Origin: Candidatus Woesearchaeota archaeon
GTDB lineage: Archaea > Nanobdellota > Nanobdellia > SCGC-AAA011-G17 > JACQNH01
Length of the DNA: 17,210 bases
Assembly: GCA_016203175.1 (NCBI GenBank)
Contig: JACQNH010000045.1
Span: forward strand, 1-17,210
Reading direction: 5' to 3'
Shown: positions 4,859 through 12,468 of the stretch, one piece after another
How the letters are laid out: each line of letters begins with the position of its first letter
Position numbering within the stretch: the first letter of the stretch is position 1
Notes under the pieces: generated by a model
The model's input: the letters and a program-made list of their open reading frames with translations, nothing else
Told to the model about the DNA's origin: nothing
Database searches by the model: none
Translations under genes and position numbers: made by a program

Positions 4859-6922
4859 ATGAAAAAGAGGAAAGATAAAGAATATAGATTTATTTTTATA
4901 TTTGTAACAACCTTCTTAATACTTAGTTTAATCTCTTTCAGCAACAATTTAACTGGTTTTATAGTTTCGACATGTATCGATAGTGATGAAGGAGACCAAT
5001 TTATAGGAGGAACATTAAGCTTTCAGAATTTTAATATTAAAGATTCATGTATTGATAAAAAGAATGTAGAATATTTCTGTAATAAAGATGGAAAACCAAG
5101 TGTTAAACTAAGCGAGTGTGAATTTGGTTGTGAAACAGACCATTGCATTAAAAAAGGAACTTCCACAAATAGCGAAGAAATTTTCAGAATAAAAAGAGGC
5201 TCAGACATTTTAGAAATAGGAGAAAATATTGGAGATGTAATTGAAAGTGTAACAGAAAGTGAAATGCCAAACTTATTAAAAAGTTCAGAAATATCGGCTA
5301 AAGGTAAAACAAGATACAGTCAATATCTAAGATTTAAAGATTCAGGTCTAACAACAGGAAAAGTTAAATTAGATGAAAATGAAGAAGGTGAAGTTGAAGA
5401 TTTTTTATTTTATGATAAAGACAAGCAATTATTCGAATATGAACTTGAATTTGAAAATAGTTTAAACAGCATAATTTCAAATAATAAACTTGAAGATCTA
5501 CAAAATGAAAAAATTAATATCTTAGGCGGGGAATATGAAATCGTTGACTCAAGTGTAAGTGGAAATTTAGTAGAATTAAAATTCTCAGGTGGAAAATCTA
5601 AACAAGAATTAATAGAAGGTCAGTCTAAAAAATATATCATTGGAGGAAAAGAATACAATATAAAACTTAAAATTGTTAGCGGAACTAAAACTATTTTTGA
5701 AATTAATGGAAAAACAACTAAAGAACTAAAAAAAGGAGAATCAGATGAAATTGATGGCTTAATGATTATTGTAACAAATGTTTTTGACAATGAAGCTAGT
5801 GAAGGAAATGATTTTGTAAATTTTTATCTGGGAGGAATGGCATTTAAATTTAAAGACGACATAAGCGACGATAGTTTTAGACAAGGCATAGAAGTTAATG
5901 GCAAACTAATTTCAGAAGGAAACGTAAAAATAAAAGGTGAAAAAACAGCAAGTGAAGTTAAAATAAGCAACATAAAATATAGGACAAATGCAAAAGGAAT
6001 AAAAGGAGGAGATGTTTTTGTTAGCGCAGGTCAAGGCTTAAAAAATAGTATTTCACAGCCATTATTGTTCTTAGGTGACTGGGATATTACATATAAAGGC
6101 TTATCACAGGGTATTGAAAAAATAAAAAGTTCAACAATACTATTTAATCCATCAGGAAGCAGATATAAATTAACATTCACTAATTTAAAAGGAAGATTAT
6201 ATTCAATCCCACTAGTTAGCAATAATGCAGGAACTTTAACAATCGGAGACAAAGATGATGCTTTGTATTTCCTGGAAGCTAGCTCAACATCAAATTTCAT
6301 AGTAGAAAAAGGAGATTATTTTATCTTAACAAATAAAAATGATAGAACAGGAATTACAAATGTTCTACGTTATAGATCAATAAGTGTCGATAATAACCAA
6401 TTAAGTTTTGTAGATTTAGGTGAAGGTGGAAAAGAGGTCATTTACAAAGGTACCCCAGGTACAGATGCAATAGCAAATTTAGTTGTTTCAGGAAAAACTT
6501 ATAAGGTTTACATTGGTCCTTCCCCAGACTATAAAATTGCAATAGATCTAAATGGAAACGGAAATGTAAACTCTGATGAAGTTAAAATTGTTTCAAATGG
6601 TGGAGGAATTTTAGATCTAGGTTCATCACAAACACCTGGCGGGAATTTTAATATGGTCTTAACAACAGAATCAAAACAATTTGCAAAAAGAACAACAGAT
6701 GAAAATATAAATATAGAAATTGAAAAAGATGGTAGTGAAGTAAACGCAAAATTAAGTTCGCAAACTGATTTAACATTAGAAAGTTTAGGCGGGGGAGAAA
6801 AAGAAGGCTTAAGTAATTTTGGTGTAAAATTCTTATTAACAGAAAAATCAGGTCCAGATAAATTATTAATAGAGTACCCAGGCGCACAGGCAGAAGCAGA
6901 TGTTAGTATTATTTCTTATTAA
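4859..6922 (+). CDS. Large membrane-anchored cell-surface protein with EF-hand loop
   Basis: A 687-residue protein. A basic start is followed by one hydrophobic segment (about residues 11-36, ending NLTGFIV) that would act as signal anchor, so the rest faces outside. A short Cys-rich domain follows, with Cys at 39, 64, 74, 87, 91 and 96 (probably three disulfides). The long remainder is Gly/Ser/Lys/Glu-rich and beta-like, with repeated phrases such as ELIEGQS..YIIGGKEY and ELKKGES..IDGLMI that recall archaeal surface-layer beta modules. Residues 563-574 (DLNGNGNVNSDE) match a canonical 12-position calcium-binding loop. No enzyme motif is visible. It may be a surface-layer or adhesion protein; that is inference. 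Codon use is like the neighbours. Confidence 0.65.
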   Translation: MKKRKDKEYRFIFIFVTTFLILSLISFSNNLTGFIVSTCIDSDEGDQFIGGTLSFQNFNIKDSCIDKKNVEYFCNKDGKPSVKLSECEFGCETDHCIKKGTSTNSEEIFRIKRGSDILEIGENIGDVIESVTESEMPNLLKSSEISAKGKTRYSQYLRFKDSGLTTGKVKLDENEEGEVEDFLFYDKDKQLFEYELEFENSLNSIISNNKLEDLQNEKINILGGEYEIVDSSVSGNLVELKFSGGKSKQELIEGQSKKYIIGGKEYNIKLKIVSGTKTIFEINGKTTKELKKGESDEIDGLMIIVTNVFDNEASEGNDFVNFYLGGMAFKFKDDISDDSFRQGIEVNGKLISEGNVKIKGEKTASEVKISNIKYRTNAKGIKGGDVFVSAGQGLKNSISQPLLFLGDWDITYKGLSQGIEKIKSSTILFNPSGSRYKLTFTNLKGRLYSIPLVSNNAGTLTIGDKDDALYFLEASSTSNFIVEKGDYFILTNKNDRTGITNVLRYRSISVDNNQLSFVDLGEGGKEVIYKGTPGTDAIANLVVSGKTYKVYIGPSPDYKIAIDLNGNGNVNSDEVKIVSNGGGILDLGSSQTPGGNFNMVLTTESKQFAKRTTDENINIEIEKDGSEVNAKLSSQTDLTLESLGGGEKEGLSNFGVKFLLTEKSGPDKLLIEYPGAQAEADVSIISY

Positions 6923-7050
6923 AAAATATTCTATTGCCCAATAAATTTTCCCGTAAATATTACAGTTTAATTATTAAAGTTTACAAAAATTATGAAAATC
7001 CTTCAAAAAAACTGAAAGATTTTGGTAGGACTATTTAGTGCAAAACAAAG

Positions 7051-7060
7051 TTTAAATATT
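7051..7060 (+). promoter_or_regulatory. TATA box of the membrane-protein pair
   Basis: TTTAAATATT is centred about 26 bases before the ATG at 7081, predicting a leaderless transcript for the two-gene unit that follows. Confidence 0.55.
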
Positions 7061-7080
7061 CCAAAGTTTCTTTTTATAAC

Positions 7081-7557
7081 ATGGAAAATATTTTAATGGA
7101 AATTCCTGGATTAAAAAAAACCGGTCCAGAATATTTAGGACCAGATTTCAGACGTACTATAAAAAAGCTTTCAGAAAAAGAATCAGAAGATTTCTTCCGC
7201 ATCTTAGAAAAGAAAAAAAACTCAAGGGGAAAATTAAATCTTGAAGATACAGTAAGAACTGCAATAACTATAGGTAAAAGCAAAGATCTACAAAAATCAG
7301 TAGATTCAATATTTAATTACGCTATGGTATTAATGCCTACATTATTTGTTGCACCAAGTTATATGGCCGCAAATTATTTAGCAAACAAATGCAACACATT
7401 TTCCCCACTAAATCTACTTATTTATGCAATACCTAGTTCTATTACCTATGGAGCAGTTTGTCATATCATTAACTCATACCATAAAAAAAAGAAAGTAAAG
7501 TCAATCATAGAACATTACCCTAATAAAGATCCAATGAAACCATTCGATTTTTTCTAA
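7081..7557 (+). CDS. Uncharacterised two-helix membrane protein, paralogue 1
   Basis: A 158-residue protein that I do not recognise. It has a soluble N-terminal half with IPGLKKTGPEYLGPDFRRTI and a conserved core GKLNLEDTVRTAITIGKSKD. Two hydrophobic segments follow (about residues 80-100 and 115-135) with a short loop between, then a basic tail (HKKKKVKSIIEH). Both termini are probably cytoplasmic with a hairpin in the membrane. It is the first of a tandem pair with its own leaderless promoter, and the second copy starts 12 bases after its stop. The soluble core is better conserved between the copies than the helices, so the core is likely the working or partner-binding part. The preceding surface-protein gene is on the same strand but appears separately promoted. 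No function is assigned. Confidence 0.7.
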   Translation: MENILMEIPGLKKTGPEYLGPDFRRTIKKLSEKESEDFFRILEKKKNSRGKLNLEDTVRTAITIGKSKDLQKSVDSIFNYAMVLMPTLFVAPSYMAANYLANKCNTFSPLNLLIYAIPSSITYGAVCHIINSYHKKKKVKSIIEHYPNKDPMKPFDFF

Positions 7558-7558
7558 A

Positions 7559-7563
7559 AAGGA
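7559..7563 (+). promoter_or_regulatory. Shine-Dalgarno before the second membrane paralogue
   Basis: AAGGA lies between the two genes, six bases before the ATG at 7570. It supports translation of the second gene from a shared mRNA. Confidence 0.5.
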
Positions 7564-7569
7564 CCGAAC

Positions 7570-8010
7570 ATGCAAGACACAAGAGATATCCCTGGATTTA
7601 ATGTAACCGAAATGGATTATTTAGGATACGATTTCAGATACGAAATAAAAGATCTTCCAGAAGATGAATTAAACAATTTCTTCAACATCTTAAATCAAAA
7701 AAAGAAGTTCAAAGGAAAATTAAATCTAGAAGATACAATAAGAACTGCAATAGCCATAGGCAAAGGTAAAGAATTACAATATTCAGTAGCTTCACAATTT
7801 AATTACGCTATTGGACTCTTAACATTCGTAGGCATAGGAAGTTATATAGCCTTTAATAATATTGACAAAGATAACCTATCCTCCCTAAAGAATTTATGTC
7901 TTATCGGAATACCTGCCTATTTACTTTTTGGAGGAATTGGTCATGCACTTAGTTCATTTTATATTAAACATAAAGTAAATTCAGTAATAGATAATGATGA
8001 AGATCAGTAA
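7570..8010 (+). CDS. Uncharacterised two-helix membrane protein, paralogue 2
   Basis: A 146-residue homologue of the gene before it. Shared features, in order: IPGF near the start, YLGYDFR, a short acidic stretch, GKLNLEDTIRTAIAIGKGKEL, FNYA at the entry to the first membrane segment, an IPAY/IPSS turn, a conserved His (GH in this copy, CH in the other) late in the second segment, and a basic tail (IKHKVNSVI). The acidic end NDEDQ is not shared. Two adjacent homologues suggest a heteromeric membrane complex, an inference from layout only. The last seven bases overlap the convergent prolyl-tRNA synthetase gene. I do not recognise the family. Confidence 0.7.
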   Translation: MQDTRDIPGFNVTEMDYLGYDFRYEIKDLPEDELNNFFNILNQKKKFKGKLNLEDTIRTAIAIGKGKELQYSVASQFNYAIGLLTFVGIGSYIAFNNIDKDNLSSLKNLCLIGIPAYLLFGGIGHALSSFYIKHKVNSVIDNDEDQ

Positions 8011-9437
8011 CTTTTAGCAAACCTACAGATTACTCCAGCCTCTTTTCCACAATAAGCACATTTTCCATTAATCTTAGGTTGTTCAAAAGGAATATTTAAA
8101 CTTTTAACACCCAATTTATCCTTAATCAAACCCTCACATTCACCAGAATTACACCAAGTAGCTTCAACTAATTTTCTATCTTTAATAGCATTCTCAAATT
8201 CAATTTTATTTTTAACCTTCACTGTATTCAATTTTAAAAATTCTTTAGCCTTTTCAAATAAATTTTTTTGGATTTCCTCTAAAGTCTCTCCCACTTCTTT
8301 TTTCAAGTTTGTAAATTTAACTTCTTTCTTCTTTCCATTATCCCTTCTTACAATAACAACTTGATTTTTCTCTAAATCCTTAGGCCCAATCTCAATTCTT
8401 AACGGCACACCTTTTAATTCCCATTCATTAAATTTCCATCCAGGAGTATATTCTTTTCTATCATCCAAAATAACACCAAAAGATTCTAAATCTTTCTTAA
8501 TTTCTTTAGCCTTCTTAACAATTTTCTCCGATTTTTCAAAACCAATAGGCACAATAACAATTTTAGTAGAAGCAATTTTAGGAGGAATCACCATACCTTT
8601 ATCATCACCATGCACCATAACCAAAGCGCCTATTAATCTAGTAGAAACCCCCCAAGAATTTTGCCAAGGTAAATGTTCCTTTTCATCCTTTCCTAAATAT
8701 TTAATACCAAAAGCCTTAGCAAAATTTTGTCCCAAATTATGAGAAGTACCCATTTGTAAACCTCTCCCATCAGGCATAAATCCTTCAATACTAGTCGTAT
8801 ACAAAGCCCCAGCAAATTTTTCTCTTTCACTTTTTCTTCCTACCAAAACAGGAATCGCCAAAAATTCCTCGCATAATTTTCTATACTCCTCCAAATACAT
8901 TAATGTTTCCCTATTGCATTCTTCTATAGTTTCATAAACACAATGTCCTTCCTGCCATAAAAATTCTCTTGTTCTCAAAAATAGCCTAGTTGCTTTTGTT
9001 TCCCATCTTACCACATTGCACCACTGATTTAATTTTAAAGGCAAATCCCTATAACTCTGTATCCATCTCGAATAAGAATCATAAATAACAGTTTCAGAAG
9101 TAGGTCTAATAGCTAATCTCTCCCCTTCTTCACTATTAGAAATCCATGCTACTTCAGGCTTAAAACCTTTTGCATGCTCAATCTCTTTTTTAAAAAATGA
9201 TTCAGGAATAAATAAAGGAAAATAAGCATTTTTAACATCTAATTTTTTTAATTTTTTATTCAGATATTCTTGAATATTTTCCCATATCGAGTAAGCATTT
9301 GGTTTTATAATCATACATCCCTTAACACTAGAATAATCAGCCAATTCAGCCTTTTGAACAACTTGGGTATACCACTCTGAAAAATCCTCACTCTTTTTTA
9401 CAGTAATTCCAACTTCCACTTTTTTATCTTTATTCAT
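8004..9437 (-). CDS. proS: Prolyl-tRNA synthetase, archaeal/eukaryotic type
   Basis: A class II aminoacyl-tRNA synthetase that charges tRNA-Pro in the cytoplasm. The 477-residue length fits the archaeal/eukaryotic type, which lacks the bacterial editing insertion. Visible are the proline/ATP site RPTSET (111-116), motif 2 RTREFLWQEGH (155-165), the anticodon-binding domain from about residue 295, and the C-terminal extension with Cys 429, 434, 460 and 463, which binds zinc in this type. The chain ends in FAKSY; a terminal Tyr is a hallmark of the type. The stop is TGA, which confirms that UGA terminates in this genome. A TATA box at 9457-9466 lies 25 bases before ATG 9437, so the start is well supported. 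All expected motifs are intact. Confidence 0.96.
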   Translation of the reverse strand: MNKDKKVEVGITVKKSEDFSEWYTQVVQKAELADYSSVKGCMIIKPNAYSIWENIQEYLNKKLKKLDVKNAYFPLFIPESFFKKEIEHAKGFKPEVAWISNSEEGERLAIRPTSETVIYDSYSRWIQSYRDLPLKLNQWCNVVRWETKATRLFLRTREFLWQEGHCVYETIEECNRETLMYLEEYRKLCEEFLAIPVLVGRKSEREKFAGALYTTSIEGFMPDGRGLQMGTSHNLGQNFAKAFGIKYLGKDEKEHLPWQNSWGVSTRLIGALVMVHGDDKGMVIPPKIASTKIVIVPIGFEKSEKIVKKAKEIKKDLESFGVILDDRKEYTPGWKFNEWELKGVPLRIEIGPKDLEKNQVVIVRRDNGKKKEVKFTNLKKEVGETLEEIQKNLFEKAKEFLKLNTVKVKNKIEFENAIKDRKLVEATWCNSGECEGLIKDKLGVKSLNIPFEQPKINGKCAYCGKEAGVICRFAKSY

Positions 9438-9456
9438 AAATTAAACTTATTTGGAT

Positions 9457-9466
9457 AATTTAAATA
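9457..9466 (-). promoter_or_regulatory. TATA box of proS
   Basis: AATTTAAATA is centred 25 bases upstream of the proS start codon, indicating a leaderless transcript. Confidence 0.55.
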
Positions 9467-9500
9467 GGTTTCGGCATTCATAAAAGTTTGTACTGGATAA

Positions 9501-9510
9501 TATTTATATA
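9501..9510 (+). promoter_or_regulatory. TATA box of the 52-codon ORF
   Basis: TATTTATATA is centred about 26 bases before ATG 9532, the same spacing seen for the known genes in this window. Confidence 0.55.
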
Positions 9511-9531
9511 CAGTTTTTTCACCTAAATTTT

Positions 9532-9690
9532 ATGAAAAAACGAATAGAATGTCCTATAGAAGCAATTTCAGGATTAATAAAAAATGTGAAGAAGAAGTCG
9601 GTAGAGTTGCAACATGAAACATGGAAGTTTATATTTAAAAATATGTTAATTCCAACAAATATAAAAGAAATAGAAAGAATTGAACCATAA
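9532..9690 (+). CDS. Small basic protein, 52 residues, unknown function
   Basis: A short ORF between divergent proS and convergent alaX. The product begins MKKRIECPIEAISGLIKNVKK and ends IPTNIKEIERIEP. It is lysine-rich and mostly helical in character, with no membrane segment and one Cys. Evidence that it is real: a TATA box at the spacing used by its neighbours, no rival ORF on the other strand, and a stop codon that ends exactly one base before the convergent alaX stop. It may bind nucleic acid, but nothing in the sequence proves that. A fragment of a larger lost gene is the main alternative. Confidence 0.55.
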   Translation: MKKRIECPIEAISGLIKNVKKKSVELQHETWKFIFKNMLIPTNIKEIERIEP

Positions 9691-10407
9691 TTAAACAACC
9701 CTAAAATAAACCCTTCTATTATTTTTACCTTTATTTTCAGCCTTTAAAAACTCCAGTCTACCAATCTCTTTCAAAGAATTAACATGCGTCCCACCATCTG
9801 CTTGTATATCTACTCCTTCTACCTCAGTAATTCTATACTCTTCTAAATCTTTAGGTAGTTTATCTTTTAATTTAAATAAACTAGGATTTTTCATTGCATC
9901 CTCTTTAGAAATAAAATAATTCTTAACCATAGCATCTTTTTTTATAATCTCATTAGCCTCATCAATCCATTTAATAAAATCTTCCTTGCTAAAATTTTCT
10001 AAATTCAAATCCAATCTTGATTTATCCTCTCCAATCTGATTTCCAGTTATTAAAGCGCCAGAATGTTTATTTATAATTGAGATTAACAAATGCATTGCAG
10101 TATGGTATTTCATAAAAATATATCTTCTCTCCCAATTTAAAATGCATTTAACCTTATCTCCTTTTTGTAATTCATCTAAATCAACTTCGTGAGAAACTTC
10201 ATTATTAAAGACTCCAACGAAAACAACATTAAACTCTTTATTATCTTTTATCCTGATAATTTTTCCAGTATCACAAGGTTGACCGCCACCTGTAGCATAA
10301 AATATAGTCTTTCCTAACACAACATACTTCCCATTAACAGATTTCACTTCAGTTTCAATTTCTTTCAAACACGCATCTTTTAAATACAATATCTTTTCCT
10401 TATCCAT
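9691..10407 (-). CDS. alaX: AlaX-family alanyl-tRNA editing protein
   Basis: A free-standing relative of the AlaRS editing domain that hydrolyses mischarged Ser- or Gly-tRNA-Ala. The 238 residues match the mid-sized AlaX-M form. Visible are the glycine motif YATGGGQPCDTG (37-48), the zinc-site HTAMH (His102, His106), and DIQADGGTHV (200-209), where His208 is the further ligand. The position usually held by Cys (CGGTH) is Asp204 here. I recall ADGGTH versions in this family, so it may be a natural subgroup and not a defect. The start at 10407 is only 30 bases beyond the 3' end of tRNA-Arg, so both may share a transcript. The stop abuts the convergent 52-codon ORF with no spacer. Confidence 0.88.
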   Translation of the reverse strand: MDKEKILYLKDACLKEIETEVKSVNGKYVVLGKTIFYATGGGQPCDTGKIIRIKDNKEFNVVFVGVFNNEVSHEVDLDELQKGDKVKCILNWERRYIFMKYHTAMHLLISIINKHSGALITGNQIGEDKSRLDLNLENFSKEDFIKWIDEANEIIKKDAMVKNYFISKEDAMKNPSLFKLKDKLPKDLEEYRITEVEGVDIQADGGTHVNSLKEIGRLEFLKAENKGKNNRRVYFRVV

Positions 10408-10426
10408 TTTCTTTTGTTTTCTTTCT

Positions 10427-10432
10427 AAAAAA
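10427..10432 (-). terminator. T-run after tRNA-Arg
   Basis: Six T residues on the minus strand start six bases beyond the tRNA 3' end. Archaeal termination often uses such T-runs. It is short, and read-through into alaX is possible. Confidence 0.35.
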
Positions 10433-10437
10433 GCTAT

Positions 10438-10508
10438 GGGCCTACCAGGATTCGAACCTGGGTTTCACCGTCCGAAGCGGTGCGTTCTATCCACTATACT
10501 ATAGGCCC
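10438..10508 (-). tRNA. tRNA-Arg (anticodon UCG)
   Basis: On the minus strand the sequence folds as a cloverleaf of 71 bases. The acceptor stem GGGCCTA/TAGGCCC is perfect. The anticodon stem CACCG/CGGTG encloses CTTCGGA, giving anticodon TCG. The T arm is CCAGG/CCTGG with loop TTCGAAT, and the variable loop is AAAC. The D stem (GTAT with GAAC) is weak, with one A-A opposition. CCA is not encoded. It reads CGA codons. There is no intron and no anticodon ambiguity. A TATA-like TTTTAAAAAC lies upstream, around 10531-10541. Confidence 0.95.
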
Positions 10509-10548
10509 TTTAAAAGTATTTAGAATTTCAATGTTTTTAAAACTATTC

Positions 10549-12468
10549 TTAAAATAATCTCTTAAACCACAGAATCATCCTACTATACCATGGAATATTG
10601 CTAACATCAACATTAAATCTTTTACTAGTAAAATATCGATTACCAAACTCATCCTTAAAATCAATTTCAACATTAGCACCATCATAAACCATTTCACCTT
10701 TTACTAAAACATCAAAAGAACCTCTCCCATTTAATTCTTTTATAAAACTTAATTCATACCCATTAATCTTAACATCCAAATCTTTAACATTGACATTAGA
10801 AACCAAAGCTAAGTTCACAAATCTATCATCATAGTAATCAATAAACCCAATATCAAAATCACTAACTTCAATAGAGGGGATTTTATTTATCTTCATATCT
10901 AAGAATTCTTTTCTAAAAAATAAATTATTCTCAACCGTAACCCAAACATTTTCAAAATTACTAAAATTAACTTCGAATTCAACACTCTCTTTTTTACGAC
11001 CTTCTAAATCTATTAATTTACAATAATCAAATAAGCAAACATCTACATTTTTATTATCTTCTTGGCTTAAAAATTCACAATTAATCCTTCCAATTTCATT
11101 AGACCAATAATTATCTTTATCCCCTTTGCATTTTATGTCCAAAGAATCAAAAAACTGTTTTTTTTCTCTGCTTAATATATTTTTCAAAAATTTCAAAGCC
11201 TTATCTAAACCATAAAACTCATAATTCTTACTAGACTGAATCTTTACACTAGATGAGTCACCAAATTGATCATTTACTTTTATTTCACTAGAATAAATAA
11301 AATTATCCTTAAAATCCCCTTTAAACTCAACAATAAAAACCAGACTTTTCTTCTCAAAGGGCTTCAAAGCAATTACTTTTTCTCTTTCATCATAAAAACC
11401 AGGAGCATTGCTTAAATAAACAAAAGCACTTACATAAGAGTCTTTTAAATTTTCAACTTCAACAATAACAGGCACATAACTCCCAAATCCAACATTTTGA
11501 AGATTACTCCTGACATTTAATTTAACAGGGCTTCTAAAACCTTCAATTTCACTTAAATAAATTGTATTTAATTCTATCTTATCCAGTTTAACATCTCCAC
11601 CAATAGAATGCCATCTGTAATTAACACTTGATTCACCAGATCCACGGCTACTCTGCAATTTAATATGACTAGGATCTATCCAACCATATTGGCCAAATGT
11701 AACATCAAAAGGCACCCAGCCATAACCAGGAAAATACACCTCACTCCAGCCATGATTAAACCATTTATAACCTAGATTACTATAAACAACCCCAGTAACA
11801 AATCTTGCAGGAATTCCTAAACTTCTCAATAAAGAAATAAATAAATTTGTTAATTCATCACATACTCCTTCTCCTTGTTTTAATACATCACTGCTTTTAA
11901 AAACAGCCTCAGAATTCAAAGTGCTTAGATTATACTCTATATTTTTTCTAACCCACTCAGCAACTTTAACACTAATCAAATAAAGATCATCAGTATCTTG
12001 AGCCAACTGTCTAGCTAAACTTTTTATGTCCTCATTTATATCAATATACTTAGTTTCCTCAAGATATTCCCTTAAATCATTATTAACAAAAGGATATTTT
12101 ACTTTTTTATCAATTCTAAAAATCTCATTCTTATTTAAAACTCTAGACTTTAAACTTGCTTTTAGATTCTCAGAATTAGGCTTTGTCCATTTAAATCTCA
12201 TAAACCCGGCTTTTTCATCTTTTTTACCATCAGGATTCATGCTTAATTCTAAACTCTCAACACTTTGCATATAATTTTCTTCAGGGATTAAAAACAAATC
12301 AGCTTCTAAATCATTAAATTTAAATTTCTCCAAACCATCCAATCTAAAATTTAAATCTATTTTTAAATCCATCTCCAATTCTTTAACATCATTATAATTT
12401 TCTACTTGACCAAAAACAATTTGTGTCATTAAAAAAACTAAAATTAAGAAAATTACACCTCTTTGCAT
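10549..12468 (-). CDS. Secreted transglutaminase-like (papain-fold) protein
   Basis: A 639-residue protein with an N-terminal signal peptide (about residues 1-20, ending QIVFGQ) and no other clear membrane helix except a short hydrophobic/basic end (WYSRMILWFKRLF). The transglutaminase core spans about 150-270: SVKVAEWVRKNIEYN, then GEGVCDELTNLF with Cys203, FNHGWSEVYFPGYGW with His239, and PFDVTFGQYGW with Asp255, giving the Cys-His-Asp triad. The remaining 370 residues look like repeated beta-sandwich domains of surface proteins. It may cross-link, cleave or merely bind peptides outside the cell; archaeal members are mostly uncharacterised. The start overlaps the DHH gene end by 16 bases and has its own Shine-Dalgarno, so the two genes are translationally linked. 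Confidence 0.85.
   Translation of the reverse strand: MQRGVIFLILVFLMTQIVFGQVENYNDVKELEMDLKIDLNFRLDGLEKFKFNDLEADLFLIPEENYMQSVESLELSMNPDGKKDEKAGFMRFKWTKPNSENLKASLKSRVLNKNEIFRIDKKVKYPFVNNDLREYLEETKYIDINEDIKSLARQLAQDTDDLYLISVKVAEWVRKNIEYNLSTLNSEAVFKSSDVLKQGEGVCDELTNLFISLLRSLGIPARFVTGVVYSNLGYKWFNHGWSEVYFPGYGWVPFDVTFGQYGWIDPSHIKLQSSRGSGESSVNYRWHSIGGDVKLDKIELNTIYLSEIEGFRSPVKLNVRSNLQNVGFGSYVPVIVEVENLKDSYVSAFVYLSNAPGFYDEREKVIALKPFEKKSLVFIVEFKGDFKDNFIYSSEIKVNDQFGDSSSVKIQSSKNYEFYGLDKALKFLKNILSREKKQFFDSLDIKCKGDKDNYWSNEIGRINCEFLSQEDNKNVDVCLFDYCKLIDLEGRKKESVEFEVNFSNFENVWVTVENNLFFRKEFLDMKINKIPSIEVSDFDIGFIDYYDDRFVNLALVSNVNVKDLDVKINGYELSFIKELNGRGSFDVLVKGEMVYDGANVEIDFKDEFGNRYFTSKRFNVDVSNIPWYSRMILWFKRLF

Noticed and set aside
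10438..10508. tRNA for an amino acid other than Arg
   Set aside because: The seven-base loop CTTCGGA has only one register, giving anticodon TCG.
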